This document shows positions 37,241-44,597 of a stretch of DNA of 44,597 nucleotides, piece after piece. Under the pieces are notes generated by a model, which did no database searches, had not been told where the DNA came from, and worked only from the letters and a program-made list of their open reading frames with translations. Numbering within the stretch: the first letter of the stretch is position 1; every line of letters starts with the position of its first letter. Source of the DNA: Aureispira sp. (GTDB taxonomy: Bacteria; Bacteroidota; Bacteroidia; Chitinophagales; Saprospiraceae); contig JAAEPD010000341.1 in the NCBI GenBank assembly GCA_024222455.1, positions 1-44,597 on the forward strand, written 5' to 3'. The position numbers and the translations under genes are program-made.

Positions 37241-37565
37241 CTATTTTTATTAGTTTTTAGAAGAAATGATGCTTTCATTATCATACAGTTATGAGTAGGA
37301 TATAAAGCATTAGTCGAAAGGTATAGATTTTCATACATTTTTTTAATATTTTTGCCCCCTATACCAAAGTGCAAACATTAGAATTTTAGTGGAATTATTC
37401 GTATTTTTGCCATCTTAAAGTAATAGCACTTGAAATATAAAATACTAACTTAAAACCATCTTTTATAAAGGTAGTTTATAGGTATTGAAGTATGATATAT
37501 GAAAAATAAATTATGATTTTAATGATCTTTCTGATAAAGATCGTATAAATATTCAAAATAAGACT
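37241..37565. promoter_or_regulatory. Divergent intergenic region with two TAnnTTTG elements
   Basis: This 325-nt gap separates the minus-strand GT2 gene from the plus-strand MutA-like gene. It contains TATTTTTGCC twice, at 37347-37354 and 37402-37409, both reading towards the MutA-like gene. Neither has a clean TTTG at 17-20 nt upstream. No gene of convincing quality lies inside it. Confidence 0.45.
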
Positions 37566-38648
37566 ATGCACTCAAAATTAGATCTTTTTGGTGAGTTTGA
37601 TGCAGTAAGTAGAGAAGAATGGATAGAGGAAGTCAAACGATATCTCAAAGGTAAGCCAATGGAAGGATTGGATTGGAATAGCGATTCTGGTCTAGTGGTA
37701 GAACCTTATCCCTCTCCCAATACAGTGGCACCTTTGGGTATAGCTGACTTAAATAGTCAAAACAATTGGAAAATTGTTGAGCACATCAAGGTAGGAGAGG
37801 TAGCCACAGCGAATAAACAAGCTTTGGAAGCTTTAAAGTGGGGAGCAGAGTCTTTACAATTTGAGTTTGGTACTCTACCAACTGCAGATGAATTGCGTTT
37901 GTTGTTGAGTAAGATTCATCTTTCGATGATTGATATTGTGTTTTTGGGAGATACTATACAGCAATCAGCTATGGAGTTTCTCAAAAATCTTCAAGAAGCT
38001 ACTGAAGGGCAACCTGTGAAAGGTGCAGTAGAGTTGGGACAACAAGTAAGCTTGGAATGCGTTTTGTTTATAAAAGATTATTTACCAAAGCTTTCTGTTG
38101 TAGATGTAGCTATAGCCCAAGAGGGAAATTTGATAGAAAACCTTGCGAACATGTTGAGCCATGTATCTGTTTGTATAGATGGTTTATTGGCCAAAGGTAT
38201 TGAGATTAATACTATTAGCCAGTATTTTAGATTGAAAGTAGAAGTTGATGATAACTACTTTATAGAACTTTCTAAGATAAGAGCTATTAAACGATTATGG
38301 TTAGGTATTTTGGAGGCTTATGAGGCAACAGAAGCAAGTTTACCTCATATTGCCGTGATTACAAAGAGTGCAGCAACGGATAATCAGCATAGAAATATGA
38401 TCACAGCAACGGCCCAGACTATGGCTGCTGCTATAGGAGGAGCCAATAGTATTTTGGTGACACCATCTACTGATTGGCCTACTGCGGATACTTTTTCATT
38501 AAGAATTGCTCGCAATGTGCAGCATTTATTGAAAATGGAGAGTTATTTAGATAGGGTGATGGATCCAGCAATGGGTTCTTACTATATTGAAAGTATAAGT
38601 CAGAAAATTATAGAAAAATCTTGGCTTAAGTTTCACGAGTTGGTATAA
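37566..38648 (+). CDS. Methylmalonyl-CoA mutase small-subunit-like protein (MutA-like), short
   Basis: A 360-residue protein similar to the non-catalytic MutA subunit of methylmalonyl-CoA mutase, which interconverts succinyl-CoA and methylmalonyl-CoA. The N-terminal stretch LFGEFDAVSREEWIEEVKRYLKGKPMEGLDW and the late barrel segments fit the family: RNMITATAQTMAAAIGGANSILVTPSTDW, SLRIARNVQHLLKMESYLDRVMDPAMGSYYIE and KSWLKFHELV. The end matches the close of the barrel domain, so the B12-binding domain is absent. MutA is usually 450-650 residues, so this one is short. The large catalytic mutB is not adjacent; a vWA gene follows. It may pair with a MutB elsewhere. The start ATG 37566 lies behind an A-rich leader. 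Confidence 0.8.
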   Translation: MHSKLDLFGEFDAVSREEWIEEVKRYLKGKPMEGLDWNSDSGLVVEPYPSPNTVAPLGIADLNSQNNWKIVEHIKVGEVATANKQALEALKWGAESLQFEFGTLPTADELRLLLSKIHLSMIDIVFLGDTIQQSAMEFLKNLQEATEGQPVKGAVELGQQVSLECVLFIKDYLPKLSVVDVAIAQEGNLIENLANMLSHVSVCIDGLLAKGIEINTISQYFRLKVEVDDNYFIELSKIRAIKRLWLGILEAYEATEASLPHIAVITKSAATDNQHRNMITATAQTMAAAIGGANSILVTPSTDWPTADTFSLRIARNVQHLLKMESYLDRVMDPAMGSYYIESISQKIIEKSWLKFHELV

Positions 38649-38786
38649 ATAATACATTAAAAGTTAAAAGCCCATTTGTTTCAGGGAAGATTGACACCTA
38701 AATTTTGCTCATTTTTTTTTGAGTAAACACAAAGACCCAAATAAAATGATCGGTGTTTGTCAAGTATATTCCCTTAATATTGTAGT

Positions 38787-40586
38787 ATGAAAAAAACGTT
38801 TTGCATAATATTGATACACTCCTTTCTCCTAAATTGGTGTGTAGCTCAACCCCAAAAACTTTCTAAGGCAAGTTATGGTGCTTTGAATAACTACATGGAG
38901 TATTCCAATGAGGTTGTTCATGCCCTGAATATTATGCATGCAGACTTTGTTTATCTAAACAAACAGTTTAATCAATATATAGAAGAAGATTCTATCTCTA
39001 TAGTTGTTTATAGAAAAGAAAATATACTAACAAATTACGATTTCTTCCCCGTACTTGTCCGAGATTTATATAATGACATTTTTGATGATAATATCTTTCT
39101 TCCTTACGAGAAAAGAGGCAAACCCTTGCAGCTTGCAGGCAAAATGCACAATGTCCTAAATGAAATAGACAAAACGAGAACACAACTAGACAAATATATT
39201 CAAAGTAAGAGTTATCAGCAGGATTCCGTGTTGGAAACAGGCTATAAGTACTTGCGTAGAATGGAGGTTTTGTATTATGATGTATTTACCTTACAAGAAA
39301 AAATTCATTGGAACCTAACATCCATTATTAAGGAGTTTAAGCGCTTTGTTATTGACGAAAATAATATTAGAGCTATAAATAGATTACAGCCCTTAATCAC
39401 ACATTCTAAGCGATTGATCAAATCAGTGAGAGCTCAAGATGTTGGTAGTAGTTTAGCTTATGAATGTGATAAGTTTACAAGTCGTATTCGAGATCTTAGA
39501 GTCAATAAAGCTACACACTTAAGCGATATAGCTAAAATAGATAGTATTGCTCAATGTCCGCATAAGCGTTATGATAGTTTGTTAGTTCGAGCAACATTTA
39601 TGGTCAAAACAGTTAGAAAGTATAATGCTGGATCTATTACCAAATATAATAATCGAGTACATGATCCTTTTCATTATATCTACAATAATGAGCTTTTGGG
39701 AGCATACAATCGTTATGGGGATGGATTAGTTGCATTATTTAATAAATGGGTAACATTTAGTGGAGAATATTGGCTTTGGGAATATGAGTTGCCTGCTATT
39801 TTTGAGGTGGACTATCCTGCAATACCAGAATATAACCAATTTAATAAAGACTCTCTTCCTGATCCTGAAGAACTGATGAAACAGTGGCAAGCAAGGCAAG
39901 ATAGCATAGCTAAAGCCAAAACTGATGCAGATAGTATTTATTGGGCAATGCAAGATAGTCTTAAAGCAGATAGTATAGCTAATGCAAATAAGGAACCGGA
40001 GTTGGGCGATCCTACTTTAGATGGTTTTGCAACCAATAACTTAGTGTTTTTGTTAGATGTATCTTCTTCTATGAATCAACCCGAAAAACTGCCTTTACTT
40101 AAGAGTGCGTTAGGGCAACTCTTAGAGCTAATGCGACCAGAAGATAATATTACTTTAATAGCATATTCTGGTAAGGCTAAAATTATATTGCCTCCAACCT
40201 CTGCAGAGAAGCGAGAGTATATTATGGAAGTTGTTAATAAGTTAAAGTCGGAGAGTACTAGTGATGCCGATAAGGGGCTTCAGCTAGCTTATGAAGTAGC
40301 TATGCAAAGTTTTATTCCATCAGGGAATAATAGAATTATATTAGCTACAGATGGTGGGTTTAAGCTCAAACGAAAGACAAAACGATTGATTAAAAGATCA
40401 GCAAAGCGAGAGCTACTGTTAAGTACCTTTTATTTTTCTAAAAAAGAGTTTCAACACAACAAGAAACAGTTAGAGGGAATTGCGCTTTGGGGAGGAGGAA
40501 AGTATAGTTATCTTCAAGAAGATAATGCCCAAAAAACATTGCTGATAGAGGCTCAAGCCGTAAGAAAAAGTAAGTTAAATCAATAG
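38787..40586 (+). CDS. Secreted protein with C-terminal von Willebrand factor A domain
   Basis: A 599-residue exported protein: signal peptide (MKKTFCIILIHSFLLNWCVAQ), a long helical, Tyr- and Asn-rich region of unknown function to about residue 370, and an Ala/Asp/Ser-rich linker. The linker holds repeated ADSI/DSL units at about 370-402. The vWA domain spans about 417-585. Its MIDAS motif is DVSSS (424-428), with the Thr in SESTSD near 490 and ATDGG with Asp522. Metal-dependent adhesion or protein-protein contact is likely. There is no obvious partner in the neighbourhood. It is convergent with the nucleotidyltransferase gene, 5 nt apart, with no visible terminator. Confidence 0.85.
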   Translation: MKKTFCIILIHSFLLNWCVAQPQKLSKASYGALNNYMEYSNEVVHALNIMHADFVYLNKQFNQYIEEDSISIVVYRKENILTNYDFFPVLVRDLYNDIFDDNIFLPYEKRGKPLQLAGKMHNVLNEIDKTRTQLDKYIQSKSYQQDSVLETGYKYLRRMEVLYYDVFTLQEKIHWNLTSIIKEFKRFVIDENNIRAINRLQPLITHSKRLIKSVRAQDVGSSLAYECDKFTSRIRDLRVNKATHLSDIAKIDSIAQCPHKRYDSLLVRATFMVKTVRKYNAGSITKYNNRVHDPFHYIYNNELLGAYNRYGDGLVALFNKWVTFSGEYWLWEYELPAIFEVDYPAIPEYNQFNKDSLPDPEELMKQWQARQDSIAKAKTDADSIYWAMQDSLKADSIANANKEPELGDPTLDGFATNNLVFLLDVSSSMNQPEKLPLLKSALGQLLELMRPEDNITLIAYSGKAKIILPPTSAEKREYIMEVVNKLKSESTSDADKGLQLAYEVAMQSFIPSGNNRIILATDGGFKLKRKTKRLIKRSAKRELLLSTFYFSKKEFQHNKKQLEGIALWGGGKYSYLQEDNAQKTLLIEAQAVRKSKLNQ

Positions 40587-40591
40587 GACTT

Positions 40592-41590
40592 TTATCCAAA
40601 ATCAATTTCTGTATTATCTCCAATGTTTAGACTTTGGTATTGTCCTCGCACAGAAGCATCACTTCCCACAATTGAACGCTGCAAAACAATTTCTTCTATA
40701 TTAGAATAATCACCAATAATAGAATTACTAACAATTGCATAATTGAGTGAGCTGTTATCACCTATAGACACATTGGGGCCAATGATGGAGTTCGAAATAT
40801 TGCAGTTTTGCCCGATACTGACAGGATGTACTATAATTGTATTTTCAAATTCAGATATATCTGCAGTAGCATAACCCATTCGTTTGAGTAGCATAGCATT
40901 GGTAGCCAGCAAAATTTCTTTTTTACCACAATCAAACCAATTATTGACCTTGAATGGTTGAAAACGAGTACCTGTTTCTATCATATGCATTAAAGCATCG
41001 CTTAGTTGATACTCATTGACAGTACGGATGTCATTCTCTACAATATGATTAAGTGAACGAACCAGGGCAGGTACATCTGCAATCTTATACAAGCCAACTA
41101 TAGCCATATTCGATTTTGGGATACGTGGTTTTTCTACTACTTTCTTTATGAAGCCTTTTTCATCTATCTCCACAACACCAAAATCTCTAGGATCATCCAC
41201 TTTTTTGACACCCAAGCAAGAATCAGAGACTTTTAGCATGCTTCTAAGATCTGTTTCAAAGATCGTATCACCCAATACGATTAATACTTCATCACTATCT
41301 TTCAAGGAATCTTGGGCTACCCAAATGGCATGTCCCAAGCCTTTTCGTTCCTCTTGAAAAACAAATTCCATATTGAGATCAGGATAGCGTTCTTCCAAAT
41401 AGCTTTGAATCTTATTGCCTAAGTAGCCAATAATAAGTATGAACTCTTGTATACCTGCTTCTTCTATGAGTTGATCTATGATAGAAGCAATAATAGGTTT
41501 ACCCGCCACAGGAATAAGTGGTTTGGGTTGAGTATATGTGTGTGGTCTCAAGCGTGTGCCAGCACCTGCAACTGGTATAATGGCTTTCAT
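40592..41590 (-). CDS. Sugar-phosphate nucleotidyltransferase with left-handed beta-helix
   Basis: A 332-residue NDP-sugar pyrophosphorylase that activates a sugar phosphate with a nucleoside triphosphate. The signature GAGTRLRPHTYTQPKPLIPVAGKP lies at residues 9-32, with the catalytic Arg and Lys. LIVLGDTIFETD carries the metal Asp, and GVVEIDEKGFIKKVVEKPRIPKS the sugar loop. The C-terminal part (about residues 240-330) is hexapeptide-type (ISNSIIGPNVSIGDNSSLNYAIVSNSIIGDYS). The sugar (glucose-1-phosphate with UTP or dTTP is likely) is not certain. It could feed the GT2 and Wzx-like genes, but no operon links them. Confidence 0.9.
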   Translation of the reverse strand: MKAIIPVAGAGTRLRPHTYTQPKPLIPVAGKPIIASIIDQLIEEAGIQEFILIIGYLGNKIQSYLEERYPDLNMEFVFQEERKGLGHAIWVAQDSLKDSDEVLIVLGDTIFETDLRSMLKVSDSCLGVKKVDDPRDFGVVEIDEKGFIKKVVEKPRIPKSNMAIVGLYKIADVPALVRSLNHIVENDIRTVNEYQLSDALMHMIETGTRFQPFKVNNWFDCGKKEILLATNAMLLKRMGYATADISEFENTIIVHPVSIGQNCNISNSIIGPNVSIGDNSSLNYAIVSNSIIGDYSNIEEIVLQRSIVGSDASVRGQYQSLNIGDNTEIDFG

Positions 41591-41739
41591 AGCTTTATGG
41601 ATATTCTTGAGTGATTGTGCTGTTATCTATACATAAGTATGGATAGAGCGTATTGGATGAAACACTAAGGTAAAACTTTTAGGGGGGAGAATGAAAAAAA
41701 ATCAAGATTCAATCTAAGGAATAGTAGGAATTAGTTAAG

Positions 41740-41747
41740 TAGCTTTG
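41740..41747 (+). promoter_or_regulatory. Possible -7 element of the membrane-protein array
   Basis: TAGCTTTG is an exact TAnnTTTG match about 92 nt before the first array gene. No TTTG box is evident at the right spacing upstream, so this is tentative. Confidence 0.35.
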
Positions 41748-41838
41748 CTTTTATTTAGGATAGTGAAACTATTAATCGGTATGTGTGGTTATTTAAATAT
41801 ACGTATTTATTTTAGCAGACTCAAAATACCTATAGCTT

Positions 41839-42345
41839 ATGCCCCACAATGTTTTAGATAGTTTAGAATTGATGAAGCAAAGGTCTTCTATTGCTCAGGC
41901 CAAATGGAGCGAATATTCTTTTATGCTAAAAATACGAGCTGTTGGCATGCTTATATTTACAGGAATTATTGCACTCTTACTCCAATTGTATAGTACTGAA
42001 GAACTTCCTGGGGTTCTTCCTGAGGCAGTAGTAGGGATTATAATTTTTGCCTCTATACTACTCCCTGCGCTAACTTTTTTTCAGAGCTCTGTTGTTCGTA
42101 GTATGGAAAATTTCCATGAGGGTGTTTTTATACTCTACTTTGTGGGAGGAATTATGTCTGCTTTTTATACACTAGTTCAGTCAAATATATTAATACCCTA
42201 TTTAAATAGTTTAGGCTTGTCTATCCATTTATCTTGTCTAATTATATGTGTGTTGCCTCTTTATCTTTTTTGTGAATTAGTCATTCTAATATTAGCATTT
42301 TGGGATTACAATAGGAGTCTTAGAAAAGCTAATTTATCAGAATAA
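41839..42345 (+). CDS. Array membrane protein A, unknown function
   Basis: First of five related short membrane proteins; no described family recognised. It has 168 residues with about four predicted spans at roughly 36-51, 63-84, 96-115 and 131-155. The N-terminus MPHNVLDSLELMKQR follows the array signature MPxxxLDxLxxLxxxR. The first-span loop LQLYSTEELPGVLP matches ARCYSPEQLMGIFP of protein B. The last span contains Glu146 (PLYLFCELVILILAFW). Positive residues at the ends suggest both termini face the cytoplasm. The ATG in GCTTATGCCCCAC matches the siblings' start context. Confidence 0.75.
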   Translation: MPHNVLDSLELMKQRSSIAQAKWSEYSFMLKIRAVGMLIFTGIIALLLQLYSTEELPGVLPEAVVGIIIFASILLPALTFFQSSVVRSMENFHEGVFILYFVGGIMSAFYTLVQSNILIPYLNSLGLSIHLSCLIICVLPLYLFCELVILILAFWDYNRSLRKANLSE

Positions 42346-42426
42346 AAGGGATCTTAAAAGTGAAAAGTCATAGAACTGTTGTTTAATAACGCCTAAAAAA
42401 TCGTTCCTTTTTACACTTTGGTCTGA

Positions 42427-42507
42427 ATGGCAAGAAGCTACTATTATAGTAGTTTTGGACTTATGGTTATCTATTTTGGTTTAGCAATGTTATTGTATTT
42501 AATCTAG
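42427..42507 (+). CDS. Possible small membrane peptide, 26 aa
   Basis: A short frame encodes MARSYYYSSFGLMVIYFGLAMLLYLI, a single hydrophobic span after a polar start. It is within the 227-nt gap between array genes A and B. The core GLMVIYFGLAMLL resembles the first span of protein B (GIVIIFLGSMYLL). It may be a small membrane protein, a remnant of an array member, or chance. The Tyr-rich start is unusual. Confidence 0.25.
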   Translation: MARSYYYSSFGLMVIYFGLAMLLYLI

Positions 42508-42572
42508 ATAGTTGTTGTCTTTGTTATTAAAGTATTAAGTGAAGAGGAAGGGAGTACTTAAATTATAAACTT

Positions 42573-43103
42573 ATGCCACAGATTACCTTAGATGATTTTA
42601 GAAGTTTGGATCAAAAAAGAATTAGGAGAAAATCCAAAAGGCCTCTTGGTACATTCGGAATCCAGCTAGGAATTGTGATAATATTTTTAGGTTCAATGTA
42701 CCTGCTTGCTAGATGTTATAGTCCAGAGCAGCTTATGGGAATTTTCCCTACATCCTCTTTGCCTTTGATTGGAGGAGTTCAGTTATTAATATTACTTGTT
42801 GCTCCATTGGGTTTGGTATTTGCTACAGGGGTCTATAAGCCAGATAACGAATTTAGACACAATATATTATTAATCTTGACCATGTTAAGCATGCTTATAG
42901 GATATGGAGCTTGTATCTATAGTTTAGAGGCTTATAGTGGATTGATAGAGGGGTTTGTTACTAGTGGTTGGTCTGTTTATATGGGGTTTGTATTAGCTTC
43001 TTTTGGGCCAATAGTGATGGTATATGAAATTATGATGTTTACAGGGCTTATACTTACAATCTGGCCTTCTTCAGAAGGGATGGAGAACTCTAATGATTAT
43101 TAA
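42573..43103 (+). CDS. Array membrane protein B, unknown function
   Basis: 176 residues with four predicted spans at about 28-46, 66-86, 97-117 and 136-163. The N-terminus MPQITLDDFRSLDQKR carries the array signature, followed by a basic stretch RRKSKRP. The loop YSPEQLMGIFP links it to A (YSTEELPGVLP) and to the broken copy E (HSPEQLMNPF); FGIQLG at residues 28-33 is identical in E. The last span contains Glu152 (GPIVMVYEIMMFTGLILTIW). The gene ends 11 nt before gene C. I propose no function. Confidence 0.75.
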   Translation: MPQITLDDFRSLDQKRIRRKSKRPLGTFGIQLGIVIIFLGSMYLLARCYSPEQLMGIFPTSSLPLIGGVQLLILLVAPLGLVFATGVYKPDNEFRHNILLILTMLSMLIGYGACIYSLEAYSGLIEGFVTSGWSVYMGFVLASFGPIVMVYEIMMFTGLILTIWPSSEGMENSNDY

Positions 43104-43114
43104 ACTATCGAGTA

Positions 43115-43582
43115 ATGCCTTCTTACAATAATATACTAGATGATATTTCAACTAAATCGTCATTTAAAGGACCTAAGCGTAGATATTTTTATGCAATCAC
43201 TATTGTTGCATCTATTCTTTTTGGATTTTTTTATGAAAACCAAATTTATGATACCCTAATCTCTGGTACTAGAGAGCCTATAGAAAGTAGTTTTGTCATA
43301 TTTGTGATTGTATCTATGCTTGCTGTCATAGCTTGGTTGATATTTGAGCATATAGCGAAACCTAAAGAATCTGAAACTTCTGTATCATCTGTAGTTGGAA
43401 TACTAGTATTTGGTGGGGCTATTATTATATGGACTCTTGTTTTGATTTCATCCAAAGGGTTTTATTTCGTAGAGATGGATTATCCAATTAGTCTTATCTT
43501 GTTAGGGTTGTGGGCAGTTCCTATTCTAATGATGGCCGAAATTTATTGCAGAGTTTGGGAGTATTTCATAAAAGGGAAATAA
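43115..43582 (+). CDS. Array membrane protein C, unknown function
   Basis: 155 residues, four predicted spans at about 23-40, 59-79, 91-112 and 124-148. The N-terminus MPSYNNILDDISTKSSFKGPKRR follows the array pattern loosely (MP...ILDD). The loop after span 1 differs from A, B and E, so it is a diverged member. The last span has Glu142 after a Pro (AVPILMMAEIYCRVW), as in A and B. Spacing to B and to D is 11 nt on each side, an operon-like layout. Confidence 0.75.
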   Translation: MPSYNNILDDISTKSSFKGPKRRYFYAITIVASILFGFFYENQIYDTLISGTREPIESSFVIFVIVSMLAVIAWLIFEHIAKPKESETSVSSVVGILVFGGAIIIWTLVLISSKGFYFVEMDYPISLILLGLWAVPILMMAEIYCRVWEYFIKGK

Positions 43583-43593
43583 TATTACAGCTT

Positions 43594-44118
43594 ATGCCCA
43601 AAAACATATTAGATAATTTAAGAGGTTTAGAGACAGAAAGGTTGCTCTTTACCGATTTAAATTGGAAAAAACCTATAAAACATTTTTTGTTTAGAATTCT
43701 AGGGCTAAGCATTTTGTTAGGGATACTATTCTCTTTGCTCAAATATGGGGAAGAAAGGGGCATTTCTCAGTTTTTTATGATGGGGGCTTGGGGGATTCCA
43801 GCGATCTATGGATTTATGATAGTTTTTTCTTTGGATAGCAAAAAAAGAGATATGGAGGGAATCGCTAGTATACCTGGCTTATACCTACTTTTACCACTTG
43901 TAGTATTGGGTTGCTGTGATGTTAGTGGTTGCTATCCATTTGAAAGTTGGCTAGTACTGCAAGGCTTGTCCAAGATGAATGCAATTTCTTTTTCAATTTT
44001 TTTAGATTCATTGGTGTTGTGTGAGATTTTGGCGATTTTATGGAGCCTTATAACAATGTTTAAGGAAAGGAAGCAACTAAAAACAATTGTAAATGATAAA
44101 AATAAGGAAAAAAAATAA
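43594..44118 (+). CDS. Array membrane protein D, unknown function
   Basis: 174 residues from ATG 43594, 11 nt after gene C. An upstream in-frame ATG at 43510 is inside gene C and is rejected because the chosen start gives the array signature MPKNILDNLRGLETER. Four spans are predicted at about 32-50, 61-80, 94-110 and 132-157. A Cys-rich loop (GCCDVSGCYPFE) lies after span 3. The last span contains Glu144 (LDSLVLCEILAILWSLI). The C-terminus is Lys-rich. The in-frame ATG at 44093 that may start copy E lies in its 3' end. Confidence 0.75.
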   Translation: MPKNILDNLRGLETERLLFTDLNWKKPIKHFLFRILGLSILLGILFSLLKYGEERGISQFFMMGAWGIPAIYGFMIVFSLDSKKRDMEGIASIPGLYLLLPLVVLGCCDVSGCYPFESWLVLQGLSKMNAISFSIFLDSLVLCEILAILWSLITMFKERKQLKTIVNDKNKEKK

Positions 44119-44122
44119 TGTT

Positions 44123-44457
44123 ACGCCACAGACCACTTTGGGCAATGTAGGAGAGGGGGATTCAATAAAAAATCCTCAAACAAATGTTCTTACTCCTTGG
44201 CAGAAGGCTTTGAAGATTTTTGGAATTCAATTGGGTTTTGTCTTTATGTTTTATGTGCTCATGTATTTAATTGTATTATGCCACAGTCCTGAACAACTTA
44301 TGAATCCCTTTGATAAGGAAGGAGCTTTCGGTCTAATTTTTATTTGGGTAATACTTACTAGTGGAATTCCAGGTGGCTGTGCAGCAATTTTTTTTGTTAT
44401 TTATAATGCATTTGGGCTTGGAGAACATAAATTTTGGCTTCTCTTAATATTAGAGCT
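44123..44457 (+). pseudogene. Array membrane protein E, broken by an insertion sequence
   Basis: Fifth member of the array. From ACG at 44123 it reads (T)PQTTLGNVGEGDS, matching MPQITLDDFRSLD of protein B. The codon in the place of the siblings' ATG is ACG, preceded by GTT. An in-frame ATG at 44093 could rescue translation with ten extra residues (MIKIRKKNNV). Span 1 and its loop match B closely: FGIQLGFVFMFY and CHSPEQLMNPF. Similarity to the family stops after HKFWLLLILEL near 44457, in span 3, where the insertion-sequence end begins. The open frame continues by chance to 44566. The last span with the Glu is missing. Confidence 0.7.
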
Positions 44458-44597
44458 TAGAGTATGTCTAAAAATTAAAAAATGTTATTTACTGAAACGG
44501 TTTAATAAAATTTGGCAATTAGCCCATAAAATCCAAGCTTCTGAACTATTTGCTGTTTTTTCGTAGTCTTTAGAGTGCCTTCGAAAGAAATTTAGCC
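44458..44597 (-). mobile_element. End of an IS5-type insertion sequence, running off the window
   Basis: Array gene E loses similarity to its siblings at about 44457. GAGTATGTCTAAAAATT (from about 44459) looks like the terminal region of an insertion sequence. A transposase C-terminus then reads on the minus strand. The exact terminal repeat and target duplication cannot be fixed because the other end lies outside. Confidence 0.65.
44485..44597 (-). CDS. IS5-type DDE transposase, C-terminal fragment in window
   Basis: The minus-strand frame ending at the TAA at 44485-44487 gives about 36 residues: LNFFRRHSKDYEKTANSSEAWILWANCQILLNRFSK. The pattern R-R-x-S-K-D-Y-E, then S-S-E-A-W, then a hydrophobic helix ending NRF, is the C-terminal signature of IS5-family (IS427/IS1031-like) DDE transposases, which cut and paste the element. 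The catalytic DDE residues lie upstream, outside the window. Whether the rest is intact is unknown. Confidence 0.7.
   Translation of the reverse strand, partial: LNFFRRHSKDYEKTANSSEAWILWANCQILLNRFSK

Noticed and set aside
41640-41700. Imperfect palindrome CTATACATAAGTATGGATAG upstream of the nucleotidyltransferase gene
   Set aside because: It has mismatches and no promoter element beside it, so I could not support an operator.
43510-43593. Longer N-terminus for array protein D from ATG 43510
   Set aside because: It would lie inside gene C. ATG 43594 gives the shared MPxxxLD start and the 11-nt spacing seen between the other genes.

Overview
The window is an AT-rich bacterial chromosome segment from a member of the Bacteroidota. 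The signs are the gene order rpsL-rpsG-fusA directly followed by rpsJ with no tuf between, the Bacteroidota promoter element TAnnTTTG in front of several genes, near absence of Shine-Dalgarno sequences, a zinc-free L36 with one Cys, a LytS-type sensor kinase with a periplasmic TPR part, coiled-coil OmpA lipoproteins, and a MutA-like methylmalonyl-CoA mutase subunit. I cannot place it below phylum with confidence. The large insertions in ribosomal proteins L4 and L15 should be taxonomically diagnostic.

Layout. 1-2810 (minus): a cyclase/kynurenine-formamidase-like enzyme followed by a secreted GH2 beta-galactosidase that runs off the left edge. 2934-3898 (plus): a small conserved protein of unknown function and a Crp/Fnr-type regulator. 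4213-23095 (plus): the complete fused str-S10-spc-alpha ribosomal superoperon, 32 genes from rpsL to rplQ, including fusA, secY, infA and rpoA. It has a promoter and leader hairpin before rpsL, likely attenuators after fusA and rplO, a candidate internal promoter before rplP, a nested hairpin before rpoA, and a strong terminator after rplQ. 23085-27151: a Wzx-like flippase, a Ca2+/Na+ antiporter and, convergent, pyruvate kinase. 27339-31986: an NAD-dependent epimerase with a small partner, a GbsR/MarR regulator with a clear operator and promoter, and a convergent LytS/LytR two-component pair. 32229-38648: FabG, a TrmH/SpoU RNA methyltransferase with two OmpA-like lipoproteins, a GT2 glycosyltransferase and an orphan MutA-like protein. 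38787-41590: a secreted von Willebrand A protein and a sugar-phosphate nucleotidyltransferase.

41839-44597 is the accessory end. Four intact genes and one broken gene encode short membrane proteins. They share an N-terminal MPxxxLD-type signature, four predicted membrane spans, and a Glu inside the last span. The fifth member has ACG where its siblings have the ATG start, and it is cut by the edge of an IS5-type insertion sequence whose transposase C-terminus reads on the minus strand. I recognise no described family here, so this array is the best candidate for an undescribed system.

Other observations worth checking: an L15 whose C-terminal domain is duplicated, an L4 with an insertion of about 57 residues, a nested RNA hairpin between rpsD and rpoA, and a near-leaderless GbsR promoter with a perfect 10-bp inverted repeat over its -33 box. 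No tRNA, rRNA or CRISPR was seen.
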